Of a stretch of DNA of 64,000 nucleotides, positions 1 to 9,401 are shown piece after piece (within the stretch, counting starts at the first letter, position 1; each line of letters starts with the position of its first letter). The translations under genes were made by a program, and so were the position numbers. Under the pieces are notes generated by a model, which saw only the letters and a program-made list of their open reading frames with translations, had not been told where the DNA came from and made no database searches. The stretch lies in NCBI RefSeq assembly GCF_000785435.2, contig NZ_JTDB02000006.1:278907-342906 (forward strand), given 5' to 3'. Source of the stretch: Paraburkholderia sacchari. GTDB lineage: Bacteria > Pseudomonadota > Gammaproteobacteria > Burkholderiales > Burkholderiaceae.

Positions 1-27
1 ACCCCCGATTCCCGCCGCGGACGCCTT

Positions 28-960
28 TTGCGCGTGACGCACGACACGCACTATCAGTATGCGGCGCGCGTCGAAGCGGCCAGGCATCAGGCGCGCCTCA
101 CGCCGCTCTCGACGGCGCGACAGGCGCTGCTGTCGTTCGCGCTCGACATCGAGCCGCAGCCGGAACAGGTCAGTGTCGAGACCGATGCGTTCGGCAATGC
201 ACGCACATCGTTTGGCCTGAACCAGCCACACGAAGCGCTGTTCGTGCGCAGCCGCAGCGTCGTGCGCGTCGTGCCGCCGACGCTTTCGGCGGGCAGGCGC
301 GGCGAAGCGCCCGACGCAATCGCGCGGCCCGACGCCGCGAATACGAGCACGTGGGAGGCCGTGCGCGAGCGGTTTTGCTATCGCCGGGACGTGCCGTACG
401 ATCCGGCGAGCGAGTTCGTGTTCGCCTCGCCGCATGTTGCGTGCGATGCGGCGCTGGCCGCGTACGCGCGACAGAGCTTCACGCCGCAACGTCCGCTCGT
501 GCAGGCTGCGTGGGATCTGATGCGGCGGATCCACGCGGATTTCGAATACAAGCCGAGCAGCACCGACGTAACCACGAGCGCACTCGATGCGCTCGCGATG
601 CGCCAGGGCGTGTGCCAGGACTTTGCGCACGTGATGATCGGCGCGATGCGTTCGCTGGGGCTGGCCGCGCGTTATGTCAGCGGCTATCTGCTGACGCAGC
701 CGCCGCCGGGGCAGCCGCGCTTGACTGGCGCGGACGCCTCGCACGCGTGGGTCGAGGTGTACGACCCGGCGTGGCCCGAGGACGGCGGCTGGCTACAGCT
801 CGATCCGACCAACGACCGCACGGCCGGTGACGATTACGTGATGCTGTCGATCGGGCGCGATTACGCCGACGTGACGCCGCTGCGCGGTGTGATTCGCGGC
901 GGCGGCGCGGACCAGGTGCTCAAGGTTGCGGTAACGGTGGAGCCCGTTGAGGAAGCGTGA
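28..960 (+). CDS. Transglutaminase-like cysteine protease family protein
   Basis: The protein has the bacterial transglutaminase-like layout: an N-terminal beta domain (about residues 1-150) followed by the papain-like transglutaminase core. The catalytic triad is visible as Cys196 in GVCQDFAH, His239 in ASHAWVEV and Asp259 in LDPTNDR. Such proteins are thought to act as proteases or amidases on peptides; no substrate can be read here, and no signal peptide is visible, so a cytoplasmic location is likely. The reading frame is open back to base 1. TTG at base 28 is only the first possible start seen, and the true start may lie before the window. The gene converges with the MFS permease. In this group such genes often follow circularly permuted ATP-grasp and alpha-E genes, which would lie upstream of the window. 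Confidence 0.85.
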   Translation: MRVTHDTHYQYAARVEAARHQARLTPLSTARQALLSFALDIEPQPEQVSVETDAFGNARTSFGLNQPHEALFVRSRSVVRVVPPTLSAGRRGEAPDAIARPDAANTSTWEAVRERFCYRRDVPYDPASEFVFASPHVACDAALAAYARQSFTPQRPLVQAAWDLMRRIHADFEYKPSSTDVTTSALDALAMRQGVCQDFAHVMIGAMRSLGLAARYVSGYLLTQPPPGQPRLTGADASHAWVEVYDPAWPEDGGWLQLDPTNDRTAGDDYVMLSIGRDYADVTPLRGVIRGGGADQVLKVAVTVEPVEEA

Positions 961-973
961 ATCATGTTGACCG

Positions 974-990
974 GGCTTGTGCAACAAGCC
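974..990. terminator. Short hairpin between convergent genes
   Basis: A perfect 7-bp stem (GGCTTGT/ACAAGCC) with a 3-base loop sits 14 bases past the transglutaminase-like stop and 26 bases before the end of the permease gene. No T tract follows on either strand, so it is at best a weak bidirectional stop signal. Confidence 0.25.
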
Positions 991-1015
991 GCCGGCCGTG
1001 CCGCCGCACATCGCC

Positions 1016-2326
1016 TCAACGATGCGCCTGGGCAAGCGGCTTGGCCTCGCCCCCGCCGGTTTTGCGCCCGAGCACCAGCGTCACCACGGCTGACACCGCG
1101 AGCGTCGCCGCCACCACATACAGACCCGCACCATAGCCGCCGGTCGCGCTCTTGAGCCAGCCGATCACCGAAGGCCCGACGAAGCCGCCCAGATTGCCGA
1201 GCGAATTGATCATCGCGATCCCCGCGGCGGCGCCCGCGCCCGAGAGGAACGCGCTCGGCATCGCCCACAGCGGCGCCTTGGCCGCGCTGATACCCACGTT
1301 GGCGAGCACGAGCGCACCGATGATCGCCGCTGTGCCGTTCGCGCCGGCGGCCAGCACGAACCCGGCGCATGCGAGCAGGCACGGCACCACCACGTGCCAT
1401 GTGCGCTCCTGGGTGCGGTCCGAATGGCGCGCCCACAGCACCATTGCCACCACCGCCGCCACGCTCGGGATGCCCGTGAGCAAGCCCGTCTGGAGCGGGC
1501 TGTAGCCGAACTGCTTGACGATCAGCGGTGCCCAGATGCCGAGCGTATACAGCCCCGCCGACGTGCCGAAGTAGATCAGCGCCAGTGCCAGCACGCGCGG
1601 ATTGCACAGCGCCGCCAACACCGCGCCCGTATGGCCGTGCTGCGCATTGCGCGCACTCGCTTCCTCGTCGAGCCTGGCCATGAGCCAGGCCTTTTCGTCG
1701 CTGGCGAGCCACTGTGCCTTTGCCGGTGCATCGGTCAGGCAGCGCAGCACCGCGAAGCCCAGCACGACGGCGGGAATCGCTTCGAGCACGTAGAGCATCT
1801 GCCAGTCGGCGAGACCGAACATCGGCTTCATCTGCATGATCGCGCCCGAGAGCGGCGAGCCGATGGCCGTGGAGATAGGCGCGGCGGCCATGAACCACGC
1901 GGCGGCCACGGCGCGCTGGCGCGACGGGAACCACTGGCTCAGGTACAGGATGATGCCGGGAAAGAAACCGGCTTCCGCGATGCCCAGCAGGAAGCGCAGC
2001 GTATAGAAACTCGCAGGACCGCTAACGAATGCCGAAGCCGCGCTCACGATGCCCCACGTGACCATCACGCGCGCGATCCAGACGCGCGCGCCCACGCGAT
2101 GCAAGATCAAATTTGAAGGCACTTCGAAGAGGAAGTAGCCGATAAAGAACAGGCCGCCGCCAAAGCCGAACGCCGCCGACGACAATCCGATGGCCTTGTT
2201 CATCGACATCGCGGCGAAGCCCACGTTGACGCGGTCGAGAAAGCTCACGAAATACAGCAGCATCACAAACGGAATGATGCGCCACATGAGTTTCTTCGAG
2301 ACTCGGGTTTCGAGTTCGGAATGCAT
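1016..2326 (-). CDS. MFS transporter, anion:cation symporter type (likely tartrate/hydroxy-acid permease)
   Basis: A 436-residue inner-membrane transporter with about 12 hydrophobic segments. It begins with the typical ACS-family N terminus (tandem basic residues, then WRIIPFVMLLYFVSFLDRVN), and FLDRVNVG is the family signature. ACS members import organic anions such as tartrate, phthalate and hexuronates with protons. The ATG at 2326 is chosen over the upstream in-frame ATG because AGGAGG lies 6 bases before it. It follows the tartrate dehydrogenase gene by 127 bases on the same strand, which makes tartrate or D-malate the likeliest substrate. That substrate is inferred from context only. 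Confidence 0.88.
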   Translation of the reverse strand: MHSELETRVSKKLMWRIIPFVMLLYFVSFLDRVNVGFAAMSMNKAIGLSSAAFGFGGGLFFIGYFLFEVPSNLILHRVGARVWIARVMVTWGIVSAASAFVSGPASFYTLRFLLGIAEAGFFPGIILYLSQWFPSRQRAVAAAWFMAAAPISTAIGSPLSGAIMQMKPMFGLADWQMLYVLEAIPAVVLGFAVLRCLTDAPAKAQWLASDEKAWLMARLDEEASARNAQHGHTGAVLAALCNPRVLALALIYFGTSAGLYTLGIWAPLIVKQFGYSPLQTGLLTGIPSVAAVVAMVLWARHSDRTQERTWHVVVPCLLACAGFVLAAGANGTAAIIGALVLANVGISAAKAPLWAMPSAFLSGAGAAAGIAMINSLGNLGGFVGPSVIGWLKSATGGYGAGLYVVAATLAVSAVVTLVLGRKTGGGEAKPLAQAHR

Positions 2327-2453
2327 GTGTCTCCTCCTTGGAGACCGTGCCGCGCGCGAGGCGCGGGTCACGGTTTCAAAGCGGCGCGTGCGTGTGTCGT
2401 GGTGGATTCGTGTGGTTGCGCACGCGCCGTCAAACAGTGATTCAGGCCGTCAT

Positions 2454-3536
2454 TCAGGCAGCAACGGCCACCTTCTCGATCAGCGCGCACACCGCATCGG
2501 TGACTTGTGCGGTAGTGGCCGTGCCGCCGAGGTCGCCCGTGTGCAGCGCCGGGTCGGCGCTCACGCGCTCGATCGCATCCATCACCTGCTGCGCGGCGGC
2601 CTGCTCGCCCAGATGTTCGAGCAGCATCACCACCGACCAGAACGTGCCCACCGGGTTCGCGAGGCCCTTGCCCATGATGTCGAACGCCGAGCCGTGGATC
2701 GGCTCGAACATCGACGGATAGCGGCGCTCGGGGTCGATGTTGCCGGTGGGCGCAATGCCAAGGCTGCCCGCGAGCGCGGCGGCCAGGTCGCTCAGGATGT
2801 CCGCGTGCAAGTTGGTCGCGACGATGGTGTCGAGCGTGGCCGGACGGTTCACCATGCGGGCCGTTGCGGCATCAACGAGTTCCTTGTCCCACTTCACGTC
2901 CGGGAATTCGGCGGCGATCTGGTTGGCGATCTCGTCCCACATCACCATCGCGTGACGCTGCGCGTTGCTCTTAGTGATGACCGTGAGCAGCTTGCGCGGA
3001 CGCGACTGCGCAAGCCGAAACGCGAAGCGCATGATGCGCTCGACGCCGGCGCGCGTGAGGATCGAGACATCGGTGGCCGCCTCGATCGGATGCCCCTGGT
3101 GCACGCGCCCGCCCACGCCCGCGTATTCGCCTTCGGAGTTCTCGCGCACGATCACCCAGTCCAGGTCTTGCGGGCCGCAGCGCTTGAGCGGCGCGTCGAT
3201 ACCTGGCAGGATGCGCGTCGGGCGCACGTTCGCGTACTGATCGAAGCCCTGGCAGATCTTCAGGCGCAGGCCCCACAGCGTAATGTGATCGGGCACGTCG
3301 GGGTCGCCCGCCGAGCCGAACAGGATCGCGTCCTTGTCGCGGATCTGGTCGAGGCCGTCGGCGGGCATCATCACGCCGTTGGCGCGGTAGTAGTCGGCGC
3401 CCCAATCGAAGTTCTCGAATTCGAACGCGAACGCGCGGTTCGTGCGCGCGAGCGCTTCCAGCACGGCCTTGCCCGCCGGCACGACCTCCTTGCCAATACC
3501 GTCGCCGGGAATGGTTGCGATGCGATACGTCTTCAT
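2454..3536 (-). CDS. ttuC: Tartrate dehydrogenase / D-malate dehydrogenase (decarboxylating)
   Basis: A 360-residue member of the isocitrate/isopropylmalate dehydrogenase superfamily. It shows the N-terminal IPGDGIGKEV motif, a substrate-binding arginine region (KICQGFDQYANVRPTR) and GSAGDPDVPDH, as in TtuC and DmlA proteins. It is expected to use NAD+ and a divalent metal to oxidise tartrate or oxidatively decarboxylate D-malate in the cytoplasm. ATG at 3536 is preferred to GTG at 3551 because GGAG lies 9 bases upstream of it. It is the first gene of a two-gene unit with the MFS permease and is divergent from a LysR gene. Which of tartrate and D-malate is the true substrate cannot be read from the sequence. 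Confidence 0.88.
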   Translation of the reverse strand: MKTYRIATIPGDGIGKEVVPAGKAVLEALARTNRAFAFEFENFDWGADYYRANGVMMPADGLDQIRDKDAILFGSAGDPDVPDHITLWGLRLKICQGFDQYANVRPTRILPGIDAPLKRCGPQDLDWVIVRENSEGEYAGVGGRVHQGHPIEAATDVSILTRAGVERIMRFAFRLAQSRPRKLLTVITKSNAQRHAMVMWDEIANQIAAEFPDVKWDKELVDAATARMVNRPATLDTIVATNLHADILSDLAAALAGSLGIAPTGNIDPERRYPSMFEPIHGSAFDIMGKGLANPVGTFWSVVMLLEHLGEQAAAQQVMDAIERVSADPALHTGDLGGTATTAQVTDAVCALIEKVAVAA

Positions 3537-3654
3537 GGTGTCCGTCTCCACGTCCTTCGATTGAATGTGGGACCGACTTTACCGAACCTGAAGCGCTGCA
3601 ACCGGTGCTAGACTCAAAGCATTCTTAACTTCAATTCACAAGTGCGGGTCATTC
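3537..3654. promoter_or_regulatory. Divergent control region of the tartrate/malate genes
   Basis: The 118 bases between the divergent dehydrogenase and LysR starts must hold both promoters and, by analogy with other LysR loci, the regulator's binding site. No convincing palindromic T-N11-A box or consensus -35/-10 pair could be assigned by eye. Confidence 0.4.
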
Positions 3655-4572
3655 ATGAGTGAAGCCGTACATCCCGCCGATCTCGCGTTCTTCTCCACGC
3701 TTTCGGCGGCGGGCAGTCTGAGTGCGGCGGCGCGCGAGCTGGGGCTCACCGCCGCGGCCGTGAGCAAACGCCTCACGCAAATGGAGCAGCGCGCGGGCGT
3801 GCCGCTCGTGAACCGCACCACGCGACGCATGATGCTCACGCCCGAGGGCGAGCTGTACCTGGAGCGCGCGCGGCGCATTCTCGACGAAATCGACGAACTG
3901 GCCGAACTGCTCGGCAGCGCGAGAAAGAGCCCCAAGGGCCTCCTGCGCGTGAACGCGACGCTTGGCTTCGGGCGCAGCCACGTGGGGCCGGCCATCTCGC
4001 GCTTCGTGGCGAAGCATCCGCAGGTGAGCGTGCAATTGCAGCTTGCGGTGGCGCCGCCGCCGCTCACCGACGACACCTTCGACGTCTGCATCCGCTTTGG
4101 CGAGCCGCCCGACACGCGCGTAGTGGCGCGCCGCCTCGCGGCCAACCGGCGTCTGCTGTGCGCGTCGCCCGCGTATCTCGCGCGGCGCGGCGTGCCCGCC
4201 ACGCCGCAGGAGCTCACGCGCCACAACTGCATCGGCATTCGCCAGGGCGACGAGGCTTACGGCGTCTGGCGTCTCATCGCGGGACGGGGGGCGGCGCACA
4301 AGACCGAGGCGGTGCGCATCAACGGCAATCTCACGACCAACGATGGCGAGATCGCCGTGCGCTGGGCGCTGGAGGGGCACGGCATCCTGATGCGCGCCGA
4401 ATGGGACATCGCCGAGTATCTGGCCGATGGCCGGCTCGTACAGGTACTGCCCGAGTATGACACGCCCAACGCCGACATCTACGCCGTGTATTTGCAGCGG
4501 CACCAGATGTCCACGCGCATTCGCGCCTTTGTCGACTTTCTCGCGCAGGAATTCGAGGCGCGGCGGGGCTGA
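3655..4572 (+). CDS. LysR-family transcriptional regulator (DmlR-like)
   Basis: A 305-residue LysR regulator. The N-terminal winged helix-turn-helix (about residues 8-65) has the pattern AARELGLTAAAVSKRLTQME, followed by a type 2 periplasmic-binding-fold effector domain (about 90-300). It belongs to the large DmlR-like subgroup recognisable by AVSKRL and NRTTRRM. It is divergent from the dehydrogenase/permease unit and so probably controls it in response to tartrate or malate; that link is positional. The ATG lies right after a poor Shine-Dalgarno stretch, so expression may be low. Confidence 0.85.
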   Translation: MSEAVHPADLAFFSTLSAAGSLSAAARELGLTAAAVSKRLTQMEQRAGVPLVNRTTRRMMLTPEGELYLERARRILDEIDELAELLGSARKSPKGLLRVNATLGFGRSHVGPAISRFVAKHPQVSVQLQLAVAPPPLTDDTFDVCIRFGEPPDTRVVARRLAANRRLLCASPAYLARRGVPATPQELTRHNCIGIRQGDEAYGVWRLIAGRGAAHKTEAVRINGNLTTNDGEIAVRWALEGHGILMRAEWDIAEYLADGRLVQVLPEYDTPNADIYAVYLQRHQMSTRIRAFVDFLAQEFEARRG

Positions 4573-5101
4573 AAGGCCGACCGTTCAGTGTGAATTGCAT
4601 GCGCTTGTCTCCCCGGAAGTCGCCGCTCGCGGCCGCTTCGAAAGCGGTTGGCGATGCGTGAGATTCTTGGGGCGGACAAAATGCCCGGCAATGGCGCGAT
4701 GACCCAAAGAAGTTGTCGATCGTCTCTTTCGATTGGCTTGAAATTCAATAGCCGGAAATGGCAGGTGTCTCTCGACGCCCTTTTATATTGGGCTGTTACC
4801 CATTTCTATCCATACGAGTCGCCAGCCCGCGGGGTTCAAATGCGAGTTGGCGTTTCATGCATGGAATATTGGCGGGATATTCGGTGACCTTCCGCGCAAG
4901 CCCGCTCAGGCCGCGTTTGAGCGCGCGACGATGCCGCGTGGCGGATCACTAGCCACCCAGAAGGCGATCAAGCGCTGATCCGCTGGGAGTGCTCCTCGGC
5001 CCAGCGACGCCCCTCTTCCACTTTGATGGCCAAGCGCAACGCCTGCTTGCAGGAACTCACACATCAACCGGGTTTCACGGCCAAGGTCAAAGCGTGCGCA
5101 C
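4573..5101. other. Gene-free stretch
   Basis: These 529 bases between convergent genes hold no ORF with family features, good codon bias or a ribosome site. The stretch is less GC-rich than its flanks around 4700-4880. On the minus strand near 4975-5050 a short open stretch ends in a tail reminiscent of antitoxin C termini (EEGRRWAEEH), but it lacks a start and is too short to call. Confidence 0.5.
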
Positions 5102-6001
5102 TCAGGAAGCCGACGCCCGGCGCACGAACACGCGCCGCGTGAGATCGAACGCGACGAGATTGCCCGATACCACCAGCAGCAGCCCCAGCACGGTCAGCCA
5201 TGTCCAGCGGTAGCCTTCGAATACGGTCGATATCGCGAGCGCCACGATCGGGAACAAGACCGTGCAATAGGCGGCCCGCTCGGGGCCAATCCTCCCGACC
5301 AGCATGAGATACGCCGTAAAACCCACCACCGAGCCCGCTACCGCGAGCCAGGCGAGCGCTCCGAGGTAACGCGCATCAAACTCGATTGTGAAAGGCAATC
5401 CGGCTAGCGCACTGCCCGCCAGCAGCACCGCCGTGCCGATCAGCATGGCCCAGCCATTCGTGACGAGCGGATGCAGCCCCATCGATTGCATGCGGCTCGA
5501 CAGCAAATTGCCGATCGAAAAGCACTGCGTGCCGAGAAACGCAACCGCGAGCCCGAGCCAGGCGGTGTGATCGCCGATATGGCCGGCCATTTGCTGCACG
5601 AACAGGCACACGATCCCAGTCAGGCCCAGCACGGCCCCGCCCACCGCGGTAGGCTGCAACGGCCGGCCCATGAAAAGGCGCCCGTTGATCGAATTGAGCA
5701 GCGGCGCCGTCGAGAACACCACGGCCACGAGACCGCTCGGCACGATGTTCTCGGCATAGTAGAAGCACAGGAAATTGAGGCAGAAGAGCGCCAGGCCCTG
5801 AGCCGCCAGATAGCGCCACGCGTCGCGCGGTGGCCATACGGGCCTGCGCACGAGACGCAGCAACGCGAACATCAGAAGCGCCGCAATGCCAAAGCGCCAC
5901 GCAATGGAAACGGGCGCAGGCACGACACCAAGCTGCCACTTGATGGCAATCCAGGTGGTACCCCAGATCAGCACAGTGAGCGCGTAAAGCAGAAAATTCA
6001 T
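5102..6001 (-). CDS. EamA/DMT-family transporter
   Basis: A 299-residue inner-membrane protein with about ten hydrophobic helices arranged as two EamA repeats of five. It starts with the family-typical IWGTTWIAIKWQL. Drug/metabolite transporters of this type usually export amino acids or other small metabolites; the substrate is not readable. The gene is divergent from an AraC regulator 191 bases away, a common export/regulator arrangement. The shared intergenic region probably carries the regulator's site. Confidence 0.88.
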   Translation of the reverse strand: MNFLLYALTVLIWGTTWIAIKWQLGVVPAPVSIAWRFGIAALLMFALLRLVRRPVWPPRDAWRYLAAQGLALFCLNFLCFYYAENIVPSGLVAVVFSTAPLLNSINGRLFMGRPLQPTAVGGAVLGLTGIVCLFVQQMAGHIGDHTAWLGLAVAFLGTQCFSIGNLLSSRMQSMGLHPLVTNGWAMLIGTAVLLAGSALAGLPFTIEFDARYLGALAWLAVAGSVVGFTAYLMLVGRIGPERAAYCTVLFPIVALAISTVFEGYRWTWLTVLGLLLVVSGNLVAFDLTRRVFVRRASAS

Positions 6002-6192
6002 GGCTGGAAATAACCGGGACTCAATGCTTCAACTATGGCGCGCAGTAGCGGCACGCACTTGTCCAGGATTGCGCATTTCTTGCCGACGACCTTCGCGAGG
6101 CGGAGCCGGAGCGTATACTCGAATTCGCTAACCGCTCGCTGTAACCAACCCATAATCGCTTCGATACCACCTAGCCGCCCGCTCGCCGAACC

Positions 6193-7131
6193 ATGGATGC
6201 TCCTTCGTCGCCTCCCGTGCTCGATCTCGCCAGCACGCCGTTCGGGCTGCATTCGGTGTGCCGCACCTTGAGCGCCGCCAATGCGACGCTAGAGCGGTTC
6301 GCGTGGCTTGGCGATCAACTCGCGGTGGCGGTCTGGACGCGCGAGACGCGCGAAGCCGAGACCATCTACGAACAGCCGGGCCATCACACGCTGTCATGCT
6401 ATATCGACGGCGGCTACCGCACCGAGCGGCAGAAGCTGCCAGGCGTTTACGGCGCGCCAAGCCGGCTCTGCGCGCTGCCTGGCGATCACGAATCGCGCTG
6501 GTGGGTGCGCGGCCACATGCATTTCATGCACCTCTATTTTCTGCCCGGGCATTTCACGCAACGGGCCATTCGTGAACTCGACCGGGAACCGCGCGAACTC
6601 ACGCTCGCCGACCGCACGTATTTCGAAGACGAGCGCATTGCCGCGCTTTGCCAGACGCTCGCCAATGAGGACTGGGCCAATCCGGAGGGCCTGCTGCGCA
6701 GCAATGAAACGGCCCACGAAGTGCTGAGCCTGCTGCTGGCCAGCCAGGGCGTGCGCCGTCCGGGCGCAGCGCTCAAGGGCGGCCTTTCGGTGGCCACACG
6801 GCGGCGTCTGCGCGAGTACATCGACGCCCATCTCGACGAACCCTTGACGCTGGGCGCGTTGGCCGAAGTCGCCTGCCTCTCCGAATACCACCTCGCGCGC
6901 ATGTTCCGCGCCTCGTTCGGACAGCCGCCGCACGCATGGATTGCGGCGCAGCGGCTCGAACGGGCTCGCGCGCTGTTGCGCACTACTGGCCTGCCGCTCG
7001 CACAGATTGCAAGCGCATGCGGCTACGCGAATGCAAGCCACTTCAGTCATCGCTTTCGCGATGCATTCGGCGCCGCGCCCAATGTGTATCGGCAAGCGCT
7101 TCGCAGCGGCGGGATGGTGGTTCCAGCCTGA
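6193..7131 (+). CDS. AraC-family transcriptional regulator
   Basis: A 312-residue regulator. The N-terminal part (about residues 20-190) looks like a cupin-type sensing domain. The C-terminal 100 residues carry the two helix-turn-helix motifs of the AraC family, with LGALAEVACLSEYHLARMF as the first and LAQIASACGYANASHFSHRF as the second. No strong Shine-Dalgarno precedes the ATG. Being divergent from the EamA exporter, it most likely regulates that gene; the inducer is unknown. It is convergent with the DUF169 gene. Confidence 0.87.
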   Translation: MDAPSSPPVLDLASTPFGLHSVCRTLSAANATLERFAWLGDQLAVAVWTRETREAETIYEQPGHHTLSCYIDGGYRTERQKLPGVYGAPSRLCALPGDHESRWWVRGHMHFMHLYFLPGHFTQRAIRELDREPRELTLADRTYFEDERIAALCQTLANEDWANPEGLLRSNETAHEVLSLLLASQGVRRPGAALKGGLSVATRRRLREYIDAHLDEPLTLGALAEVACLSEYHLARMFRASFGQPPHAWIAAQRLERARALLRTTGLPLAQIASACGYANASHFSHRFRDAFGAAPNVYRQALRSGGMVVPA

Positions 7132-7201
7132 TCACGGCTGGCGAAAACAGTCCTGTGGTACGCACGCGCCACTAGCGCTCTCGTCCAATGCCTTTCGCGG
7201 G

Positions 7202-7225
7202 AACCCGGCTTTTATCGCCCGGGTT
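7202..7225. terminator. Hairpin between convergent genes
   Basis: A 7-bp stem (AACCCGG/CCGGGTT) with a 10-base loop lies in the 110 bases between the AraC and DUF169 stops. No clear T tract follows it on either strand, so termination strength is doubtful. Confidence 0.3.
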
Positions 7226-7241
7226 GCCCGCCGCGCAGGGT

Positions 7242-8006
7242 CTATTTTTTTGCGTAGCTAACTTCCATTCCGGCCCGCACGTCCTGCTGAATCCCGTACT
7301 GCGCAAACGGATACCGCAGACCGTTCTTCGCGAGCGCCTCCATGCCCGCAATGGCCTTCGCCAAAGTCTCTGGGGGCAGCGCCATCAGCATTTCGTCGTC
7401 GAGCACACCGCCGTATCGGCGCTCGGCAAAGCAGGGAATCGACAGGCTCGGCTCGCCCGTCTTCAACGCCCTGCCCCACGAATCCGCGCAGGACGATTCG
7501 CCCACCACGCTCCAGTCGAAGCGCTTGTAGCCCGACCACTGCAAGCCATTGATGAAATACATCATGGCGCCCGGTGTGGCATAGAAGAGCGCGATGGCCG
7601 GGTCGATGCGGCCAGCGGCAAGCGGGGACACCACCAGCGCCTCATACTTGCCGTCCGGAACGCAGTCCATTGCTGCTTGATGCTCGCGGGAATCTTCGAG
7701 CGTGGCATACCAGACACCGGCCATTTGCTCGCCCGATTTCCATTCGGCATCCTTTGCATTTCCCAAGCCCACGACAGACCGGCATTGCGACCCGACCAGA
7801 TCTTCAGCCGTTACACCCACCGTAAAACCCAGGCGGGCGGCTTGCCCCACGATCTGGTCGAGAGTATGAATCGCCTTCGGGCGGCGAATCCGATAAATCG
7901 CCTCCATCTCCTCGCGCCGCTCGTACAGCGCCATGCCAAACGGCAGACTGCGCAGCTTGAGCAAGCGCTCGAGGTCTGCCGCCAGTTTTCCCAGCTCGTC
8001 TTTCAT
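7242..8006 (-). CDS. DUF169 family protein
   Basis: A 254-residue soluble protein matching the DUF169 type, recognisable by the central region with PGAMMYFINGLQW and a later GESSCADSWGRAL segment holding a conserved Cys. The family's biochemical role is not established. ATG at 8006 is chosen over the adjacent TTG because it follows GGGAGAC at good spacing. It lies 42 bases downstream of the M20-type amidohydrolase gene on the same strand, so the two are probably co-transcribed. The pairing suggests a shared catabolic task, but nothing in the sequence names it. Confidence 0.8.
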   Translation of the reverse strand: MKDELGKLAADLERLLKLRSLPFGMALYERREEMEAIYRIRRPKAIHTLDQIVGQAARLGFTVGVTAEDLVGSQCRSVVGLGNAKDAEWKSGEQMAGVWYATLEDSREHQAAMDCVPDGKYEALVVSPLAAGRIDPAIALFYATPGAMMYFINGLQWSGYKRFDWSVVGESSCADSWGRALKTGEPSLSIPCFAERRYGGVLDDEMLMALPPETLAKAIAGMEALAKNGLRYPFAQYGIQQDVRAGMEVSYAKK

Positions 8007-8048
8007 CAAGGTCGTCTCCCAAACAACGACGGCAACACGCTCACACGG

Positions 8049-9272
8049 CTATCGCGCGCAATCGGCCAGCAGGTTCGCAAGCACCGACGCGCCCTGTGCG
8101 AGATGTGCGGGGTCGGCGTCCTCAGCCTCGTTGTGGCTGAGCCCGGCCTTGCACGGCACGAACACCATCGCGGTCGGCGCCACATAGGAGAGATTCACTG
8201 CGTCGTGCCCCGCGCCGCTGTGCATCTCCAGATACGGATAGCCCGCTGCAATGGCAGCCTCGCGCACGCGCGCAACGCACTGCGCGTCGAACACGACCGG
8301 CTCGTACTCGGCGACCTTCTCCACCCGCACGGTCGTGCCGCGCAGCGCGATGCGTTGCAGACAGATCGCTTCGATATCGGCAACGAGACGTTCCAGCGCA
8401 GGCCGCGAAGGATGGCGAACATCTACGCTGAACCCGACCTTGCCGGGTATCGTGCTCGGCGAGTTCGGCTGGCAGGCGACATGGCCAACGGTCACGCGCG
8501 CATCGGCATCGAAGGCATGGCCATGCTCGACGATTGCCGCGATCATTGCGGCAGCCACGCCCATCGCGTCCTTGCGCACGCTCATCGGCGTCGTGCCCGC
8601 ATGCGACTCGAAACCGGTTACCGTGACGTCGAGTTCGTAAATGCCCTGCACGCCGGTCACGACGCCAATCGGAATACCGGCGTTCTCCAGCACCGGGCCT
8701 TGCTCGATATGCGCCTCGAAGTAGGCTTTGGGCATCTGCCGCTCGCGCTCGGGACCGGCGAAGCCGGTGCGTTCGAGTTCATCGCCGAGCAGCACGCCCG
8801 TCTGCATGCATGGCCTCGCGCGTGCATAGTCGAGATCGAGCGTGCCCGCGTAGACCGCAGAGCCCATCATGCCCGGCGTAAAGCGCGAGCCCTCTTCATT
8901 GGTCCATGCCACGACGTCGACCGGATGCCGCGTCGCAATGCCCAGATCGTTGAGCGTGCGAATGGACTCGAGACCCGCGAGCACGCCATAAACACCGTCG
9001 AAACGGCCGCCGAGCGGCTGCGTGTCCAGATGGCTGCCGCACATCACGGCTGGCGCATCGGCCTGGGTGCCGGGCCGGCGCGCGAACACGTTGCCGATCG
9101 GGTCGATACGGATTTCGCAGCCTGCCTCCTCGCACCAGCGGATGAAAAGACGACGGCCCTGCACGTCTTCGTCGGTCAACGCGAGACGGCAACTGCCGCC
9201 GTGCGCGGTAGCCCCTATCGTCGCCATCTCCATCAGCGAATCCCAGAGCCGTTGCTGATTAACGCGGATCAT
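8049..9272 (-). CDS. Zn-dependent M20 hydrolase (allantoate amidohydrolase / N-carbamoyl-L-amino-acid hydrolase type)
   Basis: A 407-residue member of the AllC/HyuC/AmaB group. Metal-binding motifs are visible in order: GSHLDTQPLGGRFDG (His and Asp), WTNEEGSRF (Glu pair), AHIEQGPVLE and a C-terminal HSGAGHDAVNL with the last His. These enzymes hydrolyse ureido bonds of allantoate, ureidoglycolate or N-carbamoyl amino acids in the cytoplasm. The ATG follows GGGAGCAACCACA. It is the first gene of a pair with the DUF169 gene. The sequence alone does not separate purine breakdown from hydantoin or carbamoyl amino-acid use. Confidence 0.87.
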   Translation of the reverse strand: MIRVNQQRLWDSLMEMATIGATAHGGSCRLALTDEDVQGRRLFIRWCEEAGCEIRIDPIGNVFARRPGTQADAPAVMCGSHLDTQPLGGRFDGVYGVLAGLESIRTLNDLGIATRHPVDVVAWTNEEGSRFTPGMMGSAVYAGTLDLDYARARPCMQTGVLLGDELERTGFAGPERERQMPKAYFEAHIEQGPVLENAGIPIGVVTGVQGIYELDVTVTGFESHAGTTPMSVRKDAMGVAAAMIAAIVEHGHAFDADARVTVGHVACQPNSPSTIPGKVGFSVDVRHPSRPALERLVADIEAICLQRIALRGTTVRVEKVAEYEPVVFDAQCVARVREAAIAAGYPYLEMHSGAGHDAVNLSYVAPTAMVFVPCKAGLSHNEAEDADPAHLAQGASVLANLLADCAR

Positions 9273-9401
9273 TGTGGTTGCTCCCGAAAAGTATCTGGCC
9301 TATACGCCCGCGGCGCGGCCCCTGCAGGAACGAGCCAATGCCGAAGCTTGCCGGCATCCACATTGCGCTATGCTGATACCCCTCGTTCAGAAGGAACACG
9401 C

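Noticed and set aside
2190..3611. Plus-strand 473-codon frame over the tartrate dehydrogenase
   Set aside because: Antisense shadow of a gene with full dehydrogenase motifs.
4975..5060. Possible CcdA-like antitoxin tail on the minus strand
   Set aside because: The resemblance rests on about ten residues (EEGRRWAEEH) with no start codon, no ribosome site and no adjacent toxin.
7188..9401. Very long plus-strand open frame over the DUF169 and M20 genes
   Set aside because: It is antisense to two well-recognised genes and shows no family features. Only its last 102 codons (from 9402) have a ribosome site and signal peptide, and those are annotated.
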